Origin: Maratus speciosus
Lineage: Eukaryota; Arthropoda; Arachnida; Araneae; Salticidae
Assembly (NCBI GenBank): GCA_963932465.1
Contig: OZ010800.1
Span: 36,198,352 to 36,262,351, forward strand
Direction of reading: 5' to 3'
DNA: 64,000 nucleotides
The notes below the pieces were generated by a model. The model did no database searches. It was given only the letters and a program-made list of their open reading frames with translations, and was not told where the DNA came from. This document shows positions 57,585 through 64,000 of this stretch, in pieces (position 1 is the first letter of the stretch; every line of letters starts with the position of its first letter). Both the position numbers and the translations under genes were made by a program.

Positions 57585-57946
57585 TAATTTTATGTATATT
57601 TTGTGCTTTAAGAGTTTTTTACATTTTGAGATTGCTAGAAAGCGAGAACTGCTGAATTTTAAGAATGCTACACCGGGAGAACTGCTTAATGCAGGGATGT
57701 TTTTTTCGGTTAATGTGCGCGAAGCGCTCATACAAGATTACTGATTGCCACTTTAGCGAGTTTCGTTTTTTATTTATATTTTGCTGCTTTAAGAGTTTTT
57801 TACATTTTGAAATTGCTAGAAAGCGAGAACTGCTGAATTTTGAGACTGCTATACCGGGAGAACTGCTGAATGCAGTGATGTTTTTTTTTTCAGTTAATGT
57901 GCGCGAAGCGATCATACAAAATTACTGATTGCACTTTAGCGAATTT
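57585..57946 (+). repeat. 181-bp tandem duplication downstream of the exon
   Basis: 'gctttaagagttttttacatttt' starts at 57605 and 57786. Both units continue with 'gctagaaagcgagaactgctgaatttt', 'ccgggagaactgct.aatgcag' and 'gttaatgtgcgcgaagcg.tcat', with about ten differences. Open frames on both strands here (for example 57484-57744) come from the repeat. It probably lies in intron 1 of the candidate gene. Confidence 0.85.
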
Positions 57947-58051
57947 TATTATTTACATTTTATTTTCGTTAAGCGAAACATGCGTATAAGCCGGTGCTTG
58001 GCGGCATTTACTACTTGGCAAAAAAGGGGTTTTCACGCCAAGAAAAATTCC

Positions 58052-58062
58052 AAGATGGCGGC
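58052..58062 (+). promoter_or_regulatory. YY1-type motif
   Basis: AAGATGGCGGC is an exact match to the extended YY1 motif found near animal transcription starts, here followed by 'cgtgggaactc'. A GC-richer stretch (57980-58080) surrounds it. It may mark another promoter or a promoter-derived repeat; no ATG with a splice donor follows closely. Confidence 0.35.
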
Positions 58063-58080
58063 CGTGGGAACTCATGACAT

Positions 58081-58180
58081 CTGTTCCTAAATTTATAACT
58101 GACATTTAAATTTGAACTTTATTTGTTCTCCCAGAACAAAACCCATCATTCTTTCTTTTCATTACATGTTTTTATGCAAA
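58081..58180 (+). repeat. Direct repeat R, partial copy 2
   Basis: 'aaatttataactgacatttaaatttgaa' and 'ttgttctcccagaacaaaa.ccatcatt' match 59315-59380 closely and 55930-55975 less closely. The X-box part is missing. Further shared sequence ('atatgagaaactaacca.ttttgattcca') lies at 58198-58225 and 59013-59040. Confidence 0.8.
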
Positions 58181-58225
58181 AATGGTTTAGTGAATATATG
58201 AGAAACTAACCAATTTTGATTCCAG

Positions 58226-59279
58226 TGAGTTTTTGAAAAGTGAAAGAAGTAATATGGATTTTTACTTAATTATTTCAGAATTTTAAATATGTTTTAAGCA
58301 ATTTTTTGCTTTAAAAAATATTATTTTTTATTTATACCTTCGCTAAATTTTTGAAATTGATGAATTAAAAAAAAATCGGATTTTTTAATTTTATTTTTAA
58401 AAAAATTACTTGAATATTTTTAATTTGATTAAAATATATATTTTTTAATTATTTTAGAATGAAATGTAATGGTGCTGCCATTTATGTAAGAATTTAATAA
58501 TTATAAATTTAAAATTTTTATTTATTAATTTAAGGGTAAAGTGTTTTGAAAGACGTATTAAACGAAACCCTCTGTGCATTGTGCAATTTGCGATCACACT
58601 TAACTTGTTTTGTTGTTGTTGTTGTTGTTTTTATGCTTACAACCAAGATGTATGATTCAAGAATAGTAAAACTTCATTTCTAATCAATTACACGGGGTAA
58701 TTCAAAACTTTGATACATTTACAAACTCATTTTAAACAGAAAACTATGACTCTTGAAAGCATGACTATTGGAGTGATTTGGAATCGAATATCGTTCCTTA
58801 TTTTTCTATAAATCTGTTACATTTCGAGTCTGAGAAATTACTGTATCATGAAGACCTTTTTTACGCTATAGAGTCCGCGAATTCGCTTCAAAACGCAAAA
58901 TTTGATTGCATTTTCTGAAAGTTTGTTTCCTTTTATCGGAAAAGAAAAAAGGGGTATTCGTTTGCATTAAGAGAACTTGCGTGCGTCTAAAAATAAAAAT
59001 TGTTTAGGGAATATATGAGAAACTAACCACTTTTGATTCCAATACAGATTTAATTTTCAGTAAACACGTAAATTTGATATTTTTATTTTTTATTTTTGTT
59101 GTTGCTGTTTTAGAGCGAAACAACTCATCCATAAATTCTATACCTCATTTTAATGATTATGATAAATTTAATACAGTTTCATGACATACTACCAAACATA
59201 AAAGACGATTAAAATTTAATGTTATTTGTTTAATTAGATCAAAACAAACTCATTTTCTATTTAATTTCCTATGTAACTG
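58226..59279. other. AT-rich region, nothing firm
   Basis: (GTT)n lies at about 58608-58630. There is one partial duplication (see repeat R). No exon or element terminus was recognised beyond the AACGAAACCCT at 58561. Confidence 0.35.
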
Positions 59280-59650
59280 AATGCTGAAAATTTAATATAC
59301 TAACGATAGTCGAATTAAATTTATAACTGACATTTAAATTTGAACTTTATTTGTTCTCCCAGAACAAAATCCATCATTCATTCTTTTTATTCTATCAACA
59401 GGATAATGAAATATAGAGGAAATCGGATAAAAGCTCTATTCGGAGTTAATATATAGAGATACGTCAAAGTTATTAAGAAGGCATGACAACCGTTGCCATG
59501 GGGACCGGATCGCTAACTTTGAAATCCGCATTGATGCAGTATGAAACATATAAGAGATGTCATAAAATACATTTCGCTGTTCACATTTATAAGTACAAGT
59601 GTACTTTTTCTTTTGCAATTTCCGTTGCTTTTATTGACTGTAAAAGGCAG
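59280..59650 (+). repeat. Direct repeat R, copy 3, with X-box-like palindrome
   Basis: This is a full-length partner of 55870-56250, about 3.4 kb away in the same orientation. The palindrome here is CATGACAACCGTTGCCATG (59482-59500, one mismatch), and GTTGCCATGGGGAC at 59492-59505 again fits RTHNYYATRRNRAC. Open frames on both strands at 59436-59827 are by-products of this repeat. Confidence 0.75.
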
Positions 59651-59740
59651 GGCCGGCACAACCATCGGGCAAACAGGGCGACTGCACAGGGCCCTGCGCC
59701 TGTTATGATCCTGTGGGGCCTTTCCGAACAATTCAAAATC
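59647..59740 (+). mobile_element. Possible hAT-type terminus
   Basis: CAGGGCCGGCACAACCATCG, then 'gggcgactgcacagggcccc'-like sequence with GGGCC blocks, resembles the 5' ends of some animal hAT elements. No opposite terminus and no 8-bp target duplication were found, so this would be a solo end. Confidence 0.25.
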
Positions 59741-60162
59741 ATTTGCCTCTTTGCAAATGATGATAATAATTTTACTCTCATTTTGACCATTTAAAGTTAT
59801 AATTTTAATAAGGGTTTTTTTTTTCAAAAAAGTATTAGTATAAATTACAGTTTAAGTTGCCGGGTACATACGGATACTAGCATTTTATATTTAAAAGAAA
59901 AAAAATATGTATAATTTGTTGATGTTTCGATTTTTTAGTATTTAAGAAAAATTCGTAAAACTTTTTATGTCAGTTTTCAAAATACCCAAAATTAAGTTTT
60001 ATTACCTCTAAGTTAAATTGATTCATCTGTTATACAAAATATACAATATTAATATATCATTTGTATATCATCGCAGCTTCCCTGTTTTTCTTACAATAAT
60101 TTATTTTCTGATTTTACATAAATGTTATATCTATCTATCTATGTATATGTATATATCATAAA
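59741..60162. other. AT-rich spacer
   Basis: I see nothing recognisable here. Confidence 0.3.
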
Positions 60163-60860
60163 GGAAAAACGTGTCTGTGCGTAACGCTGACGTCATTTTG
60201 TGAATGACAAAAGCAAATGATAAAATTTCCCTTTTATTTACTTTTATTGCGATTTTTTTAATTTCTAAATACCTCACATTTTCAAATTTTACATCGCCGA
60301 ATAGAGAAAAAAATGTACTTTCAAATGCAATTTGTTTGAAAACTATATAGCAGTTTATTTGAAAACTGTATCACAATTTACTGAATTTTTATTGTTTTTA
60401 AAATAATTTTCAAGCATGATTTTTTTTTTAAATCTATTTCTGTTATTTGCAGTCACACGATTACAAAAGATAAATATGTTTCCACTTAAATTTAATATAA
60501 ATAAAATAATTCAGCATTTATTTCCGGTTTATATTCCATAGCGAAATTTAAAATTTATCAATCCATAAATAAATAAAAATAAACTGTAAATAAAACACAA
60601 ATTTAAGACACGTAAACGAACCACGCTTAAACGATTGAAATTATTAGAATGAAAAAGACTGGTGATCTTTGGAGATTTCTTCCACTTTTAATTCCTGGCA
60701 CGAGGCCAATACGAAAGTATAGCTTTTAATAAATTTCAAATTTTTATTTGAATGCATAATTGCTAATTTAGAAAAATGTTCGATTGTATAGTTAGTGAAA
60801 AATCTAAAAATATGTATATTAAATGTAAAAAAATCTATTAGAGTTTTCAATTTAAACGAT
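60163..60860 (+). repeat. Dispersed repeat, uninterrupted copy
   Basis: 'ctgtgcgtaacgctgacgtcatttt' near the start matches 35528. The remainder matches 4250-5280 with the MITE removed. This is the reference copy showing the empty TTAA site. It is interrupted on the right by the element that begins near 60862. Confidence 0.6.
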
Positions 60861-60861
60861 A

Positions 60862-62978
60862 TGCAGGGTGTCAAATCTCAACGGTTTCCAATGGCTAATT
60901 CCTAAACCGTTAGTCATAGATGTATAGCTCCAGTTACAAAAATGTTTTAAATGAGGTAAAGAAGTATATGAAAAGCGATTTGGGTCAATAAAAAAACGTT
61001 TATTAAAAAATTACGAAATTTATATTTTTATACGGTCCGCCGGTCCTATAAGTTATATTTAGTAAAATTTTCCTGTTACACTGACAAGTAAGATAAAAAA
61101 AAAAAAAAGTCCCGTTATTCTACGGTTAAAATTGACAGAGTAATAGCTGTCTAAAGTTGGAGCATATTTTTTGCTGCAAATTAGGAGTCATTTACAAATT
61201 TAGTAGAAATATAATTTCGTCAGATGTATTTAAAAAATGGTTGAGAGTAAAATTAGCATTGCAATATAAATTTGAAATATTTAATCATTCTGACATATTA
61301 ATGCAAAATGTACAATTTGTAATAAACATATAATAAGAAAAAAAACGGAATTGTTGTTAAATTTAAATAAAATGATGAAAATTAACAGCCTCAATTCTTT
61401 ACAAAATGAAACATATTTTAAATTGTTATTAGATTACACTAGTCTGCAAAAGTTGGGTTATATCATGTTTTTCAGCTTTCGATAATTGATTCTTATGTAT
61501 TCTGTACCTCTGAATCTGAAATTCACCTTCGTTTTTTTATTATCACATAAAGATTTTTTGCAAATCGTAAAATTTAAAGTTGAAAAAAGAAAAAAAATAG
61601 TGAAAATTTGGTATTATAAAATAGATGTGATTGTTGTGTTTTTAACTTTTGATAATAGTTTGTTATATATTGTTTACCGCTGAATCCGAAAATGACCTTC
61701 ATTTTTAACAATCACATCACGATTTTTCGCAAATTGTAAATTTCAAAGTTAAAATTCAACTTCTTCCCCCACCTCATCGGACCCCTCAATTGTTTAGCTG
61801 TAAGAATCCCAGTATAAGCCAAAAAATTGAATAAATGATTGAATTAAATTAAATTAAATTAAATTAAATTAAAAAAAGTTTTACATCTGTTTTATAGTAT
61901 CAGATTTTCGCTATATTATAACTTTGACATTTATGATTTGCAAACGAATTCTTACGTGATGGTTAAAAAGGAAGGTCATTTTCAGATTCAATTCTAAAAA
62001 AGTACATAAAAATCAATTATCAAAAGATAAAAAATTCACCCATCTCCTCTATTTTATAGTTTCTGATTTTTGTCATTTTTTAACTTTGAAATTTTGTGAT
62101 TTGCGAAAAATCCTAACATGATGGTTAAAAATTAAGGTAATTTTTGGATTCGGTGTTAAAAAATACATAAAAGTTAAAAAGCGCAACCATCACGTTCTTG
62201 TGTTATCTAATCTAAAATTTTTTCTTAAACTTCTTGGCGGCAATCTATCCGAAATTTTTTGTATTATCCTGAAAAATAAGTATAAATGCAAATTCATAAT
62301 AATATTAGACTGTTATCGGATTTACGTCAGTGTGTAAAATTTGATGTCGATCGGATATTTGAAAGTGAGATAAAGTTCGAGTACAAATTTTGAACTGCAA
62401 AAACGTACATACGATCGTTGAAGTTAAATAAAAACTTATAAAAATAACACTTTTTGTTAAAAGAAATCATGAAAAGAAACAGTCTCAAATCCTTATAAAA
62501 ATAAAACATATATTAAAATACAATTATTTTAGCTAACTTGAAACTTAATAAAAGTTAACTCAATCGTAATGCTTGTACGATTTTTTTCAAAGCGCAGATG
62601 CACATGAAATAAATTCTTCGAATACTTTGAGCACTTGGTATATGACTCCTGAAGGCATGGCCGAACACATTTGTGTTCAGATGCAGAAAAGTGGTATAAG
62701 TCATGCATTTTTAAAGTTTCATAGCTCGGTAAATTTTAGTGTTATATGAACGGAATTTTTTTTTCTCTTACTTGACAGTATAATAGAAAAATTTTACTAA
62801 ATATAACTTATAAGACCGGGAGACCGTATAAAAATTTAAATATCGTAATTTTTTTGAGAAATTTTTTATTGACCCAAATCGCTTTTAAAATATTTCTTTA
62901 CCTCATTTAAAACATTTTTGTAATTGGAACTGCATGTCTATCACTAACGGTTTAGGAATTAGCTATTGGACACCGTTA
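60862..62978. mobile_element. ~2.1-kb foldback element
   Basis: 60885-61110 and 62757-62965 are inverted copies: 'ggctaattcctaaaccgttag' against 'ctaacggtttaggaattagct', 'atttgggtcaataaaaaa' against 'tttttattgacccaaat', and 'agttatatttagtaaaatttt' in inverse. The exact outer ends are uncertain. The interior holds two forward and two inverted versions of a ~190-bp unit ('ctgaatc.gaaa.t.accttc...tttttcgcaaat'). No transposase frame is present. Confidence 0.65.
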
Positions 62979-62980
62979 TA

Positions 62981-63579
62981 CAGGATTATTCAAAAAAAGT
63001 TTACTAAATGAGCTGGCAAATCAAGCATACAACAAGGATGAAAACAATCACATAGGAATACAGGCAAACCACTTATTCAGTCACAAATACAGGGTGTTTC
63101 ATCCTAACTGAACCCGGGTTGACGCTAATAATTTCGAGAAAAATACAAACATTGTAATGAAAAGGCAACGATATGTTACTTTGTTTTGTGTGAAATGTGA
63201 AATGTGAAAACTTCACGTAAAGATCTAAAAAAATATGTTGCTCAAACAATCGATGATAACGTGTGAATTGATAACCATAGTCCAAAATGTGGGGCGTCAT
63301 GCGCATACTGCCAGTGTGTATAATGCAAACTTCTACCACTTTTATTTGGTGCTATCAGATTTACAAAAAAGGTGAGAATGTCTGTTAAATGTTTTATTAT
63401 AATATACTTCAGTTTTCTGAAGTTTAAAACGTTCAACCCAAATTGGGTTAGGATGAAACACAATGTATTGTGACTCAATAAGCAGCTTGCGACCCTGTGT
63501 TCCTATGTGATTTTTATTCTTGTTGTATGCCTGATTTACCATGTCATTTTGCAAACTTTTTTTTTTTAATCACCCTTTG
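62981..63579. mobile_element. 599-bp TIR MITE, CAGG..TGATT-type termini
   Basis: The left CAGGATTATTCAAAAAAAGT and the right end, reverse complemented, CAAAGGGTGATTAAAAAAAA share long arms ('caggcatacaacaag', 'cacataggaa.acag', 'gtgtttcatcctaac'). TA lies on both sides (62979-62980 and 63580-63581). It abuts the foldback element on its left. Minus-strand frames at 63073-63554 are incidental. Confidence 0.75.
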
Positions 63580-64000
63580 TATGGTTTTCATCTGGGTTCT
63601 GCAACCCGGGAAGACCGGGTTGGAGCTCCTTGCATCCTTAAAATTGCAAATTTAAATCTGCAGAAATAAGACAACAGCGGATTTTTGGTTATGCAACGAA
63701 ATTGGTTAATCGATACTGTTCAAACGCTAAACTTCTGTGAATTTCAATTAGCTGTACCCCTACTGGTTTTATTAAATAGAAGACAGTGATTATAATAAGC
63801 CGAATTGTGCACATCAAATGAGGAAGAAGTTAATGGTGTTTTTCATACATTTCAGCAGAACAAAAACCGAATGTATAAAAACTATGTTCTTTTGAAAGAT
63901 CACACAAATGTTAACGAGAATTGTTTTAAATCGGTGTTGTATAAATAAATATTATAAGCCTAGATCTTCAATATTGCAGTCACGGACGTAGGGCTCCTCA
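63580..64000. other. Right edge of the window, nothing firm
   Basis: The sequence is slightly more complex, with 'caacccgggaagaccgggttgg' (a short inverted repeat CAACCCGG..CCGGGTTG at about 63602-63622). No exon or element was recognised. Confidence 0.3.

Larger units (their letters stand above)
56261..58571. mobile_element. Possible element with AGGGTTTCGTT termini
   Basis: AGGGTTTCGTTTATC at 56261 has an inverted partner AACGAAACCCT ending at 58571 (11 bp perfect). The left end also forms a hairpin by itself (AGGGTTTCGT, loop 7, ACGAAACCCT at 56278-56287), followed by a GTCCGTCTGTCCGTCC tract. The tract enclosed contains a tRNA-like module and the candidate exon at 57389. An 11-bp match is weak; this may be coincidence or two ends of different elements. 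Confidence 0.3.

Noticed and set aside
57484..57928. Several 79-98 codon frames on both strands
   Set aside because: They are frames through a 181-bp tandem duplication; no start context, splice site or family resemblance was seen.
59436..59827. Overlapping 60-104 codon frames on both strands
   Set aside because: They fall in direct repeat R and a possible hAT terminus; the overlap on both strands points to chance.

Overview
The window is AT-rich, repeat-dominated eukaryotic DNA. It has no bacterial features and no long open reading frame. The mix of elements (Helitrons, TTAA-flanked MITEs, Tc1/mariner, pogo and PIF-like elements, a tRNA-derived SINE, one solo LTR, satellites) and the intron-style gene starts fit an animal with a large genome. 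An arthropod, possibly a chelicerate, is my guess, but nothing in the sequence proves it. Only two places look like host genes: a GC-richer promoter with a short first coding exon at 7145-7162, and a first coding exon at 57389-57460. Both lie on the + strand, both have a start codon behind an in-frame stop, and both end at a GT splice donor. No downstream exon could be identified for either.

Layout. 1-5.3 kb: degenerate repeats and two TTAA-flanked palindromic MITEs (3582-4047, 4591-5004). 5.3-6.9 kb: low-complexity DNA. 6.9-7.16 kb: promoter, leader and first exon. 7.2-16.7 kb: one tandem-repeat domain whose first monomer carries a dead copy of that exon. Its centre is a nearly perfect 408-bp array of about nine and a half copies, with old diverged monomers on both sides. 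17.8-22.9 kb: a Tc1-like element split by a 3.78-kb long-TIR element and by a 199-bp MITE. 25.8-28.1 kb: a second, oppositely oriented Tc1-like copy split by a solo LTR and a mariner-type foldback. 28.9-33.1 kb: two non-autonomous Helitrons. 33.1-33.9 and 39.3-41.3 kb: a ~138-bp satellite, the second block broken by four insertions, including a SINE with a perfect 14-bp target duplication. 41.7-43.3 and 51.5-53.2 kb: two further copies of the first Helitron, each carrying the same 299-bp nested MITE.

44.3-47.5 kb: a 3.25-kb element with short inverted termini, a wrecked transposase-like gene and six same-direction copies of a 14-bp motif. 47.8-49.0 and 49.6-50.7 kb: two elements with CAAGG termini and TAA target duplications; the first has tRNA-like sequence in both arms. 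53.9-55.6 kb: a pogo-like element whose transposase relic is split by a TTAA element. 55.9-59.7 kb: direct repeats carrying RFX X-box-like sites on both sides of the second first-exon candidate, whose promoter has its own X-box match. 60.2-63.6 kb: a dispersed repeat and two more foldback elements.

None of the mobile elements has an intact coding region, so all appear non-autonomous or dead. The interest lies in the nesting, which gives relative ages, in the exon-seeded satellite, and in the tRNA-like modules inside DNA transposons. Family names rest on termini, target duplications and remembered consensus features. No database search was possible.
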